From Sphingomonas sp. HMP9 (GTDB lineage Bacteria; Pseudomonadota; Alphaproteobacteria; Sphingomonadales; Sphingomonadaceae), in NCBI RefSeq assembly GCF_013374115.1, contig NZ_AP022673.1:2012501-2076500 (forward strand): a stretch of 64,000 bases of DNA. The letters are read 5' to 3'. The notes under the pieces are model-generated. The model ran no database searches, was not told the origin of the DNA, and saw only the letters and a list, made by a program, of their open reading frames with translations. Shown here piece after piece: positions 25,393 to 34,054 of this stretch (position 1 is the stretch's first letter; each line of letters begins with the position of its first letter). Both the position numbers and the translations under genes were made by a program.

Positions 25393-26291
25393 CCTCTTCC
25401 CGCCTCAAATCGCTGTTCGCTCCGCTGGGTCGCTCGGCCGTCACGCTGATCATCGTCGCGCTCGCGGTGCTGGTCGCGCTGTGGCTGTGGAAGCGGTACG
25501 AGACCGATCCGTGGACGCGCGACGGCCATATCCGCGCCGATATCGTCCGCGTGACCCCCGACGTCGCCGGCCTCGTCACGCAGGTCGCGGTGCACGACAA
25601 CCAGGCGGTGAAGCCCGGCGACGTGCTGTTCGTCGTCGATCGCCCGCGCTTCCAGCTGACGCTGGCGCAGTCGGACGCTTCGATCGCAAGCGCGCGCGCG
25701 ACGCTGCTGCAAGCGCGGCGGGAGTCCCAGCGCGATCTGGCACTCGGCGATCTGGTCGCCAAGGAAACGCACGAGCAGAACGTCGCGCGCGTCGCCACCG
25801 CCTCCGCGTCGCTCGCGCAGGCGCAGAGCGCGCGCTCGACCGCCGCGCTCAACCTCGCGCGGACGACGGTGCGCGCGACGGTGCACGGGATCGTCACCAA
25901 CCTCGATCTCCACCCCGGCGATTACATCGCGACGGGCGCGCAGGCGATGGCGCTGGTCGACACCGATTCGCTGCGCGTCGAAGGCTATTTCGAGGAAACC
26001 AAGCTTGGCAGCATCCGCGTCGGCGACCCGGTCGTCGTCCACCTGATGGGCGAACCGCAGGCCTTGCACGGTCGCGTCGACAGCATCGCCGCGGGGATCA
26101 ACGACAGCGAGCGGACCAACACGACCAACCTGCTGCCCAACGTGAACCCGACCTTCAACTGGGTGCGGCTGGCGCAGCGTATCCCGGTGCGGGTAAAGCT
26201 CACCAGCGTGCCGAAGGGGACGCAGCTGATCGTCGGGCGGACGGCGACGGTGACGGTGCAGCCGCGGGTCCAGCCGGGGGCGACGTCGTGA
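25389..26291 (+). CDS. HlyD/EmrA-type periplasmic adaptor subunit
   Basis: A 300-residue membrane-fusion protein. One N-terminal helix (about 18-36, VTLIIVALAVLVALWLW) anchors it; RVTPDVAGLVTQVAVHDNQAVKPGDVLFVVD is the split biotinyl-lipoyl motif in outline, followed by a short hairpin (about 95-160) and a beta-barrel region. It links the FUSC pump, and possibly the DHA2 pump downstream, to the outer-membrane factor. It overlaps both neighbouring genes by ATGA. Confidence 0.9.
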   Translation: MTSSRLKSLFAPLGRSAVTLIIVALAVLVALWLWKRYETDPWTRDGHIRADIVRVTPDVAGLVTQVAVHDNQAVKPGDVLFVVDRPRFQLTLAQSDASIASARATLLQARRESQRDLALGDLVAKETHEQNVARVATASASLAQAQSARSTAALNLARTTVRATVHGIVTNLDLHPGDYIATGAQAMALVDTDSLRVEGYFEETKLGSIRVGDPVVVHLMGEPQALHGRVDSIAAGINDSERTNTTNLLPNVNPTFNWVRLAQRIPVRVKLTSVPKGTQLIVGRTATVTVQPRVQPGATS

Positions 26292-27856
26292 TGCACGCGC
26301 GTTTTTCGCCCACCGCCCTTTCTCCCCTCCGTGATCCTGAAGCCCCCCTCCGTCATCCTGACGAAAGTCAGGATCCAGGGTTAAGGGCGACGCCGTTCGT
26401 GGCTCTGGATCCTGACTTTCGTCAGGATGACGGCGTGAAAGGCGCCGGCGCGCGCCACCGCGGTCTCGCCGCCGCGATTGCCTCGCTCGCGCTCGCCGCC
26501 TGCACCACCGCCGGCCCGAACTACGCGCTCCCCGACGCCGCCGTCGTCAACCGTCCCTCCGCGCAAGGCGCCTTCGACAGCGGCAACGAACAGGCGTTCG
26601 CCAACACCCCGCTCCCCGATCGTTGGTGGCAGCTCTATGGCGACGCGCGCCTCGACGCGTTCGTCACCGAAGCGCTCGCGGCCAACACCGATCTGCGCGC
26701 CGCCGACGCGAACCTGCGCCGCGCCGACGCGGTCGTCGCCGAAGTCGCGGCGGGCCGGACGCTGTCGACCGCCCTCGGCGGCGGCACATCGCTCGACCGC
26801 CCCTACACGACTGGCGGCACCCTGCCCGGCACGCTCGACTACAACCTCGGCATCACGCTCGCCTACCCGCTCGACCTGTCGGGGCGCATCCGTCGCGCGA
26901 TCGAGGCGGCGCAAGGCGACGCCGAGGCGGTCGCCGCCGCGCGCGACAATGTCCGCGTGACCGTCGCCGCCGAAACCGCGCGCAGCTACGCGACCGCGTG
27001 CACCGCCAATATGGTGCTCGCCGCGAACACCCGCATCCTGACGCTGCAACGCCAGACGCTGAACGTCACCCAGCGCCTGCAACGCGGCGGCCGCGGCACC
27101 GCGTTCGACGTGACGCGCGCACGGACCGCGGTCGACCAGAGCGAGGCGCTGATCCCGTCGCAGGTCGCGACGCGCACGGCCGCGCTGTACCGGCTCGCCA
27201 CGCTGATGGGCCGCACCCCCGCCGGTTATCCGCGGGACGTCGAGACCTGCGCCAAACCGCCCGCCCTCAATCGGCCGCTGCCGATCGGTGACGGCAGCGC
27301 ACTGATCCTGCGCCGTCCCGACATCCGCCAGGCCGAGCGCTCGCTCGCCGCCGCGACCGCGCGGATCGGCGTCGCCACCGCCAACCTCTATCCGCAGGTC
27401 AGCCTCGGCGGATCGGCCGGGTTCACCGGACCCGTCTCGTCGCTCGGCTCGACCAACGCGTTCCATCTCGGGCTCGGACCGCTGATCAGCTGGAGCTTCC
27501 CCAACCGCCCGATCATCCGCGCGCAGATCGCGCAGGCCGGCGCGAGCGCAGACCAGGCACTCGCGCAGTTCGATTCCACCACGCTCGAAGCATTGCGCCA
27601 GACCGAGACCGCGCTCTCCGCCTATGCCCGAGAGGGCGATCGCAACGCAGCACTCCGTCGCGCGCAGGCGAGCGCGGCCCGCGCGGCGGATCAGGCCGGC
27701 ACGCTCTACCGCTTCGGCCGCACGGATTTCCTGTCGCTGCTGACCGCGCAGGCCGCGCTCACCACCGCGCAGGCCAACCTCGCCGCCTCCGACGCGCTGC
27801 TCGTCGATAGCCAGGTCGACGTCTTCAAGGCGCTCGGCGGGGGGTGGCAGAGTTGA
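26291..27856 (+). CDS. NodT-type outer-membrane factor lipoprotein with repeat inserted near N-terminus
   Basis: A TolC/NodT-family channel of the efflux system. The lipoprotein signal LAAAIASLALAAC and two OEP domains (SYATACTANMVLAANTRILT and TLYRFGRTDFLSLLTAQAAL regions) are clear. The ATG at 26291 overlaps the adaptor stop by ATGA. Between that ATG and the signal peptide lies a complete 84-bp family C repeat, translated in frame as HPDESQDPG and LDPDFRQDDG. Either the signal is now about 65 residues from the start, or translation begins at a GTG at 26435 just after the repeat; the latter would restore a normal lipoprotein leader. Confidence 0.88.
   Translation: MHARFSPTALSPLRDPEAPLRHPDESQDPGLRATPFVALDPDFRQDDGVKGAGARHRGLAAAIASLALAACTTAGPNYALPDAAVVNRPSAQGAFDSGNEQAFANTPLPDRWWQLYGDARLDAFVTEALAANTDLRAADANLRRADAVVAEVAAGRTLSTALGGGTSLDRPYTTGGTLPGTLDYNLGITLAYPLDLSGRIRRAIEAAQGDAEAVAAARDNVRVTVAAETARSYATACTANMVLAANTRILTLQRQTLNVTQRLQRGGRGTAFDVTRARTAVDQSEALIPSQVATRTAALYRLATLMGRTPAGYPRDVETCAKPPALNRPLPIGDGSALILRRPDIRQAERSLAAATARIGVATANLYPQVSLGGSAGFTGPVSSLGSTNAFHLGLGPLISWSFPNRPIIRAQIAQAGASADQALAQFDSTTLEALRQTETALSAYAREGDRNAALRRAQASAARAADQAGTLYRFGRTDFLSLLTAQAALTTAQANLAASDALLVDSQVDVFKALGGGWQS
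26350..26433. repeat. Family C palindromic element, 84 bp, inside a coding frame (copy 3)
   Basis: Same arms as copies 1 and 2. Its length is 28 codons with no stop in the reading frame of the outer-membrane factor gene, so the frame passes through unbroken. Confidence 0.9.
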
Positions 27857-29352
27857 GGCTGCGTCGCCGCGGGCTGGCGTCGATCAACAGCGAGATCCGC
27901 GACGGCATCATGCCCGCCGCCGACACGATCGCGCGTGTCGCCCAGGACCCGGACGCGCTGCCGCATACGCCCAGCAACTACCGCGTCACCGCGCTGATCA
28001 TCGCCTGCGCGCTGTTCATGGAGCAGATGGACTCGACCGTGCTCGCGACCGCGCTGCCGACGATGGCGCGCGATTTCGGCGTGCCAGCGACCAGCATGAG
28101 TTCGGCGCTGACGTCATATCTGCTGGCGCTCGCGATCTTCATTCCCGCCAGCGGACGCTTGGCGGACCGGTTCGGCTCGCGCACGATCTTCCGCGCGGCG
28201 ATCCTGATCTTCGTCGGCGGATCGATGCTGTGTGGCCAGGCGACCAGCCTGCCGTTCATGATGGCCGCGCGTTTCGTGCAGGGTCTGGGCGGGGCGATGA
28301 TGATCCCGATCGGCCGCCTCGTCCTGCTGCGCAGCGTCGCCAAGGAGGACATGGTCCAGGCGATGTCGTGGCTGATCATGCCCGCGCTGATCGGCCCGAT
28401 CCTGGGCCCGCCGGTCGGCGGCGCGATCGTGACGTATCTCGACTGGCGCTGGATCTTCTATCTCAACGTCCCGATCGGCCTGCTCGGCGTGGTGCTGGTG
28501 ACCCGCTTCATCGGCGAGGTCCGCGAGGACAAACCGGCGCGGTTCGACGTGCCCGGGTTCCTCCTGTCGGGCGTGTCGCTCGGCTGCCTGTTGTTCGGGT
28601 TCGAGATGACCAGCCGCACCGGCGAACTGTCACGCGCGATCGCCCTGATCGCGGTCGGGCTCGTCGCTGGCGTCGCCTATATCCGTCACGCCAAGCGCCG
28701 CAGCGATCCGATCCTCGACCTGTCGCTGATGCGAATCCCCACCTTCCGCCTGTCGGTGATCGGTGGCTCGCTGACGCGCATCACGCAGGGCGCGCAGCCG
28801 TTCCTGCTGCCGATGATGCTCCAGCTCGGCTTCGGCATGACCGCGGCGGCGAGCGGCGCGATCACGATCGCCGGCGCGATCGGCTCGCTGATGATGAAGA
28901 GCCTCGCACCCCGCATCCTGCGCCGCTTCGGGTTCCGCAACAGCCTGATCGTCGGCGGTCTCTGCGCGAGTTCGGGCTATGCGGTCGCCGGCCTCTTCCG
29001 CCCCGACTGGCCGATCCCGGCGATCTTCGGCGTGCTCATGATCTCGGGCTTCTTCATGTCGTTCCAGTTCTCGGCGTACAACACGATCGCCTATGACGAG
29101 ATCCCGTCGTCGCGGATGAGCAGCGCGACCAGCTTCTATGCGACGTTCCAGCAACTGATGCTGTCGCTCGGCATCTGCGTCGGCGCGGCGTCGCTGCATG
29201 TCGGGATGCTGGGCACGGGTGCGACACGCCCCGCACTTGCCGACTTTACGCTGGCGTTCCTGGTGGTGACGGCGGTGTCGGCCTCCGCGACGATCTGGAA
29301 CTTACGGTTCGCGAAGGATGCGGGGGCGGAGCTGAGCGGGCACAAGGCCTGA
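27853..29352 (+). CDS. DHA2-family drug:proton antiporter (EmrB/QacA type)
   Basis: About 499 residues with fourteen predicted helices. The helix 1 motif MEQMDSTVLATALPTMARDF and the motif A-like SGRLADRFGSRTIF identify a DHA2 MFS pump. The TTG at 27853 overlaps the preceding stop as TTGA and continues the coupled pattern of this operon; an ATG at 27910 is the main alternative. EmrB-type pumps work with HlyD-type adaptors and outer-membrane channels, both of which are encoded immediately upstream. Confidence 0.88.
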   Translation: MRLRRRGLASINSEIRDGIMPAADTIARVAQDPDALPHTPSNYRVTALIIACALFMEQMDSTVLATALPTMARDFGVPATSMSSALTSYLLALAIFIPASGRLADRFGSRTIFRAAILIFVGGSMLCGQATSLPFMMAARFVQGLGGAMMIPIGRLVLLRSVAKEDMVQAMSWLIMPALIGPILGPPVGGAIVTYLDWRWIFYLNVPIGLLGVVLVTRFIGEVREDKPARFDVPGFLLSGVSLGCLLFGFEMTSRTGELSRAIALIAVGLVAGVAYIRHAKRRSDPILDLSLMRIPTFRLSVIGGSLTRITQGAQPFLLPMMLQLGFGMTAAASGAITIAGAIGSLMMKSLAPRILRRFGFRNSLIVGGLCASSGYAVAGLFRPDWPIPAIFGVLMISGFFMSFQFSAYNTIAYDEIPSSRMSSATSFYATFQQLMLSLGICVGAASLHVGMLGTGATRPALADFTLAFLVVTAVSASATIWNLRFAKDAGAELSGHKA

Positions 29353-29360
29353 CACCCCCT

Positions 29361-29525
29361 CCGTCATCCTGACGCCCCCTCCGTCATCCTGACGCCCCGC
29401 TCCGTCATCCTGACGAAAGTCAGGATCCAGAGCCAGGAACGACACCGCATGTTACTCTGGATCCTGACTTTCGTCAGGATGACGGTGGCGTCAGCATGAC
29501 GTGGGGCGTGAGGGTGACGTGCCGC
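29361..29525. repeat. Family C element with tandem extra arms on both sides (copy 4)
   Basis: A complete 84-bp element (29402-29485) is preceded by two extra left arms (CCGTCATCCTGACGCCCC, starting 29361 and 29381) and followed by three decayed right arms: GTCAGCATGAC, GTGAGGGTGAC and GTCAGAATGAC, each spaced by about seven bases. It lies between the convergent pump and opgH genes. Confidence 0.8.
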
Positions 29526-29526
29526 G

Positions 29527-31338
29527 TCAGAATGACTTTGGCGCCGGCAACGACGGCCGCGACAACACCGACACATGCTCCCCCGGCTCGACGAACATCC
29601 CGTGCGACTCCGCCCAGCGGCCCGCCTTCTCGCTCGCGGTCAGCATCGTCAGGAACGGGCTGAGCAACAGCCCCAGCGTCACCGGCGCAAGCCACGCCGC
29701 GGTGACCGGCGCGAACGGCGTTACCAGCAACAGCGCCACGCCCACCCCGACATGCCAGCGATAGCGCGGCATCACGTCCGCCAGCGACAGTTCATGCGCA
29801 TCGCGGTTCTGCGGCGCCCAGCCGGACTTGCGGCCCATCAGGATCCCGACCAGATCGATCGTCTGCGTCAGCGCGATCACCGGCGCGGACAGCATCGAGA
29901 AGGGCACGTCGATCAGCACCGACCGGACGATCCCGCGCCGCCCGCCGAACCCAGCACGCCGCTCGGCATCCGAGAACGCCCAGATCACGCTCAACAGCTT
30001 TGGCCCGAACAGCAACAATAGCGTCACCGCCAGCACCTGGAGCGAGGTCTGCGCCTCGACGATGTTGCGCTCGCCAATCAGCGCCTGCACCACGCTCGTC
30101 GCGATCATCAGCAGCCACACCGGCGAGGTGATGAACGCCGACGCGCCCATCAGCAATTGCAGCCGGTTGATCCAGTGGAACCCCGACGACGTCAACAGGC
30201 TGAGATGCTGGATATTCCCCTGCGCCCAGCGTCGATCGCGCACCGCGGCGTCGATCAGAGTCGGCGGATATTCCTCGAACGTCTCCTCGGTCATCAGCAT
30301 GTGGACACGCCAGCCGCGCCGCCGCAGCAGCGCCGCCTCGACCATGTCGTGGCTCATGATGACGCCGCCGAACGGCGCGCGGCCGGGAAGGTCGGGCAGC
30401 CCGCAACTGCTCGCGAACGCCTCGATCCGTATCAGCGCATTATGCCCCCAGAAGGTCGCCTCCGACCCCGACCACCAGACGAGCCCCGCGGTCGAGATCG
30501 GGCCGTACAACCGGCTGGCGAACTGCATCCACCGCTGGAAAAACGTCACGCCGTTGATCACCGCGGGTACGGTCTGCAGCAGCGCCACCGCAGGCCGGCG
30601 TTCTAGCACCTGCGCCATGCCGATGATCGTGTTGCCGCCCATCAGACTGTCCGCGTCGAGCATCAGCATATAACGATAGCCGCCGCCGAACCGCCGGATC
30701 CACTCGGCCACGTTGCCCGGTTTGCGCCCGACGTTCACCGTCCGGCGGCGGTAATAGAGCGCGCAGTCGATCGTCGGTGCCAGCGCCTGCCACGCGGCGA
30801 TCTCGGACGCCTCCGCCGCTTCGCCCGAATCGCTCAGGATGAAGATGTCGAACCGATCGGCGACACCGCCCGCGGCGATCGCGCGCGCCATCCAGGCGAT
30901 GCGTTCGAATACGGCCGCGATGTCCTCGTTGTGGACCGGCATCAGGATCGCGGTGCGGCCTTCGAGCGGTTCGGACTGGCGCGGCGTGGGCACGAACCCC
31001 GGATGCCCGCCCGTCATCAGCAGCAAGAAGCCGATCGCCGCATTCATGAAGCCGAACGCGATCCACGCGAACAGCGGGAAGAACAGCGCCAGCAGCGCGC
31101 CGTCCCACAGGCTGAGCCCATCGGCGAGCAGCGATTCCTGCACCGCGGACGAAGCCGCAGTGGCCAGCAACCCGGTCATCAGCACGAGGATGATCCGGCG
31201 TGCCAGCATGTCGTCCGAGGACACTACCATCCCCGGTCCCGGCTCGGGCGCGGTCCAGGGCGGCGGCGGACCGTCGAACCGCTGCGGCGGCATTTCGATC
31301 GGCGATTCGCCGGGCATCATGGCCGAGTTCGCCTGCAT
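29527..31338 (-). CDS. opgH: Glucans biosynthesis glucosyltransferase H
   Basis: A 603-residue inner-membrane glycosyltransferase that polymerises the glucose backbone of osmoregulated periplasmic glucans from UDP-glucose. Helices flank a family 2 catalytic domain with ILMPVHNED, MLMLDADSLM, MSHDMVEAALLRRRGW and RDRRWAQGNIQHL (Q-x-x-R-W-like). It lacks the long N-terminal region of the roughly 850-residue E. coli protein; short forms are normal in Alphaproteobacteria. The ATG at 31338 overlaps the opgG stop as ATGA; a much longer upstream frame is the shadow of opgG. Also called mdoH. Confidence 0.92.
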   Translation of the reverse strand: MQANSAMMPGESPIEMPPQRFDGPPPPWTAPEPGPGMVVSSDDMLARRIILVLMTGLLATAASSAVQESLLADGLSLWDGALLALFFPLFAWIAFGFMNAAIGFLLLMTGGHPGFVPTPRQSEPLEGRTAILMPVHNEDIAAVFERIAWMARAIAAGGVADRFDIFILSDSGEAAEASEIAAWQALAPTIDCALYYRRRTVNVGRKPGNVAEWIRRFGGGYRYMLMLDADSLMGGNTIIGMAQVLERRPAVALLQTVPAVINGVTFFQRWMQFASRLYGPISTAGLVWWSGSEATFWGHNALIRIEAFASSCGLPDLPGRAPFGGVIMSHDMVEAALLRRRGWRVHMLMTEETFEEYPPTLIDAAVRDRRWAQGNIQHLSLLTSSGFHWINRLQLLMGASAFITSPVWLLMIATSVVQALIGERNIVEAQTSLQVLAVTLLLLFGPKLLSVIWAFSDAERRAGFGGRRGIVRSVLIDVPFSMLSAPVIALTQTIDLVGILMGRKSGWAPQNRDAHELSLADVMPRYRWHVGVGVALLLVTPFAPVTAAWLAPVTLGLLLSPFLTMLTASEKAGRWAESHGMFVEPGEHVSVLSRPSLPAPKSF

Positions 31339-32831
31339 CAGAAGATCGGGGTCAGGACGGTTTCGCTGAGCGCGCGGCCGCCGCGCGTGAGGAACAGCCG
31401 GACGTCGGCAGGGCCCTGAGCATCGGGGGCGATGTCCGCCGTGATCCGCCAGCGGTTCTTCTGGCCGACGACCGGATAGGCCGCACTTGCGAGCACCTTG
31501 CCGCGAACGACGTCGATCTTGGGCGTGACTCCGCTCTGCCGATCGAGGCCGGCAAGCGCGTCGCCGAGAAAATCGACCACGAGCTTCCTTGCCCCCTTCA
31601 CCGGCTCCGCCCCCGGTCGGCCGGCGACGCCCTGCCAGCAATCGACGACATGCGCCGCACTCGCGACCGCGGTCGGATCGGTCGATCGCCACGACAAAGT
31701 ATAGTCGAACTGCAACCGCTGGCCGGCCTTGGCAGGCGCCGCGGGCGTCCAGAACGAGACGACATTGTCGACCGTCTCGCTGTTGGTCGGGAATGCATAG
31801 AGCATCACCGCGCCCTTGCCCCAATCGCCCTGCGGCTGGACCCACAGGTTCGGCCGGCGATCGTAGAACGCGCCATCATCCTGGTAATGATCGAAATTGC
31901 GGTCGCGCTGGATCAGCCCGAAGCCCTTGGGTGCTTGGTCCGCGAAGCTGTCGAGCGTCTCGTGCGGCGGGTTGTTGAGCGGCCGCCAGATGCGCTCGCC
32001 CGCGCCGGTGAGCAGCGCGAGACCGTCCGAATCGTGGATCTCGGGACGCCAGTCGACCGCAGCGGCGCGGTTGCCCTCGCCGTACCAGAACATGCTGGTG
32101 GCCGGCGCGATGCCGAGCCGCTCGATGTCGCGGCGGACGTTGAGGACGCTGGACACTTTCTGCTCGACGCCGGCCCCCGCGACGTGCCTCGACTCGAACC
32201 GGTACGCGCCGGTTACGCTGGCCCCGTCCATCAGCGCGTAGATCGTGTAGGCGTCGGCGCCGGTGCGCTCGATCCAGAATTCGGTGAAGTCCGGGAACTC
32301 CTCGCGACCGGGAAGCCCCGTGTTGATCGCAAGGCCGCGCGCGGACAGGCCATATTGGTCCTGCGCGCCGGCGGTGCGGAAATAGGATGCGCCCTGGAAC
32401 GCCATCCAGTCGCTCGTCCCGCCCGGCGCCATCGCGCGGAAGCCGGCGATGCCAAGCGCCGCGGCATGGCCTTCCTCCGCCTCGAACAAGTCGCGCGCGA
32501 AGTCGATGCGGCGCGCCTGCCCGCTCTCGACGACGTTGATCGCGACGGGCGTGGGGGCGTAGCGGCCGAGCGGGAACAGGCGGATACCGCCGGCCAGCGT
32601 CTTGTCGGCGCGGAAGCGGATGCTCCCGACCTTGTCGTAATCGATCGCGGCGGCCGCGGCGACCTTTGCGGGCGCGCTGTACGGCTTTGTGGCCAGCGTC
32701 GCGGCGCGTTGCTGGAGCGCCTCCCACGAGAACGGCGTCGCCTTCCCGGGTGCCGTTCGCATCGCCGCGGCGGCCTGCGGGAGGACACCCAACAGACCCA
32801 GCGCGGTCATCACTTCGCGTCGACCGATCAT
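31338..32831 (-). CDS. opgG: Periplasmic glucans biosynthesis protein OpgG/OpgD
   Basis: A 497-residue exported protein. The leader MIGRREVMTALGLLGVLPQA contains a twin arginine before a hydrophobic stretch, so Tat export as for E. coli OpgD is likely. Conserved blocks include GRYAPTPVAINVVE in outline, FQGASYFRTAGAQDQYGLSARGLAI, SSVLNVRRDIERLGIAPATSMFWYGE and the C-terminal Ig-like part. OpgG acts on the nascent glucan in the periplasm. The ATG at 32831 has AGGGAG nine bases upstream; an earlier start would displace the leader. First gene of the opgGH pair. Confidence 0.92.
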   Translation of the reverse strand: MIGRREVMTALGLLGVLPQAAAAMRTAPGKATPFSWEALQQRAATLATKPYSAPAKVAAAAAIDYDKVGSIRFRADKTLAGGIRLFPLGRYAPTPVAINVVESGQARRIDFARDLFEAEEGHAAALGIAGFRAMAPGGTSDWMAFQGASYFRTAGAQDQYGLSARGLAINTGLPGREEFPDFTEFWIERTGADAYTIYALMDGASVTGAYRFESRHVAGAGVEQKVSSVLNVRRDIERLGIAPATSMFWYGEGNRAAAVDWRPEIHDSDGLALLTGAGERIWRPLNNPPHETLDSFADQAPKGFGLIQRDRNFDHYQDDGAFYDRRPNLWVQPQGDWGKGAVMLYAFPTNSETVDNVVSFWTPAAPAKAGQRLQFDYTLSWRSTDPTAVASAAHVVDCWQGVAGRPGAEPVKGARKLVVDFLGDALAGLDRQSGVTPKIDVVRGKVLASAAYPVVGQKNRWRITADIAPDAQGPADVRLFLTRGGRALSETVLTPIF

Positions 32832-32921
32832 GCGGAACGCTCCCTTGTCGTCATCATGCTGCAATGCGGTAGCATAAGGCCATCGCGCGCGCGCGTCGAC
32901 AGGTCCCGCCCCCGGCGCGCC

Positions 32922-33167
32922 CTATCGCGCGACGCGGCGCCAGCGCGCGCTGATCGGGACCCGGTCATGGATATGCCCGCCGACGATCACGAGCATCGCG
33001 CCGGCACTCGCGCAGAGGAAGCCGATCATCGCGAGCACGACCGCCAGGGCCCCGTCCGCCGGATGCAGACGAGCCAACGCGTGGAGCGCGGTAACGGCGA
33101 TCGCGAGCGACAGGACGCCGCCCGCGCGCAGGCTGAGATCGGTACGGAAGCGGGAAGCGTCGGTCAT
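32922..33167 (-). CDS. Small membrane protein, candidate co-regulated with kdp
   Basis: An 81-residue protein with two membrane helices (about 14-33 and 40-62) and a basic C-terminus (RVPISARWRRVAR). I do not recognise the family. It sits between opgG and kdpE. The interest is its upstream DNA: 34 bp before the ATG begins an element also found upstream of torF-kdp, so it may belong to the potassium-responsive set. Both start codon and strand are supported by the element's position. Confidence 0.6.
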   Translation of the reverse strand: MTDASRFRTDLSLRAGGVLSLAIAVTALHALARLHPADGALAVVLAMIGFLCASAGAMLVIVGGHIHDRVPISARWRRVAR

Positions 33168-33200
33168 GCGACACCCCAGCTATCGACCGCCGCATAAGCG

Positions 33201-33242
33201 TTCGAGATCGATATCGCGGGGGCACCATAGTCTTCGCATAGT
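33201..33242 (-). promoter_or_regulatory. Candidate OmpR/KdpE-type regulatory element, copy 1
   Basis: Read on the minus strand: ACTATGCGAA, 20 bases, ATCGATCTCGAA. Inside it TATGCGA and TATGGTG form a direct repeat with 11-bp period (33223-33240). An element with identical outer blocks and identical 20-base spacing lies at 42483-42524. Function is inferred from position at both ends of the kdp cluster. Confidence 0.6.
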
Positions 33243-33294
33243 GCGCGACGTCGTCATCTCGACGCTTGGGGCGGGTCACGAACCCACGCCCCCT

Positions 33295-33350
33295 TGTTCT
33301 CCCGAGAAGGCGGGAGCCCAGTCTGGGTCCCCGCCTTCGCGGGGACACAT
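33295..33350. repeat. Family A palindromic element, short form (copy 2)
   Basis: TTCTCCCGAGAAGGCGGGAG and CCCCGCCTTCGCGGGGACA arms with an inner CCCAG/CTGGG pair and almost no loop. It lies 15 bp beyond the kdpE stop. Confidence 0.75.
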
Positions 33351-33364
33351 GCTGTCTGGTCGGC

Positions 33365-34054
33365 TCAGGCGTCGACGAGCAGCCGGTATCCGACGCCGAG
33401 TTCGTTCGCGATCACGCTGCCGACGCCGCCCGCGCCTTCCAGCTTCTGCCGCAGGTTGCGCACGACGATGCGGAGATATTCGATCCGCCGGTCATGGTCC
33501 GTCGGCCACGCCGCCTCCAGGATCCGCTGGTGAGTCACCACCCGGCCGGGATGCGCCGCGAGTGCCGACAGCACGTCGAACTCCTTGCGGGTCAGATGCG
33601 CCTCCTCATCCCCGCGCCGCACCAGCCGATGTTCGAAATCGATCTCGACGCCGTGCGCGCGCAGGATCGTCGGTCGCGCCGTCGTCTCGCCCCGACCGCG
33701 CAACGCCACGCGCAGCCGCGCGAGCAGCTCCTCGGTATCGAACGGTTTGGTGACGTAGTCCTCGGCGCCGAGATCGAGCGCGGCGACCTTCTGGTCGGTC
33801 GCCTCGCGCGCCGACACGACCAGCACGATCGGATCGCCGAGCTTCTTCAACAGCGGTACCAGCTCCAGGCCGTCGCGATCGGGCAGCCCGAGATCGAGCA
33901 GCACCGCGGTCAACGGCCGGCTGCCTGCGACCCGCAACGCCTCGCGCGCGTCGACCGCCTCCTCGACGCCATACCCTGCCCGCTCCAGCGTGTTGCGCAG
34001 CAGCCGCCGGATATGCAGCTCGTCGTCTACGATCAAGATGGTCTGTCCGCTCAC
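33365..34054 (-). CDS. kdpE: KdpE response regulator
   Basis: A 229-residue OmpR-family regulator. The receiver has ILIVDDE, phospho-acceptor Asp in AVLLDLGLPDRDGLEL and the Lys in YVTKPFDTEELLAR; the C-terminal winged helix includes HLTRKEFDVLSALAAHPGRVVTH and the final GVGYRLLVD. It starts with GTG overlapping the kdpD stop as GTGA. KdpE activates the kdp operon on low potassium or high osmolarity. It is the last gene of the kdp series here. Confidence 0.95.
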   Translation of the reverse strand: MSGQTILIVDDELHIRRLLRNTLERAGYGVEEAVDAREALRVAGSRPLTAVLLDLGLPDRDGLELVPLLKKLGDPIVLVVSAREATDQKVAALDLGAEDYVTKPFDTEELLARLRVALRGRGETTARPTILRAHGVEIDFEHRLVRRGDEEAHLTRKEFDVLSALAAHPGRVVTHQRILEAAWPTDHDRRIEYLRIVVRNLRQKLEGAGGVGSVIANELGVGYRLLVDA

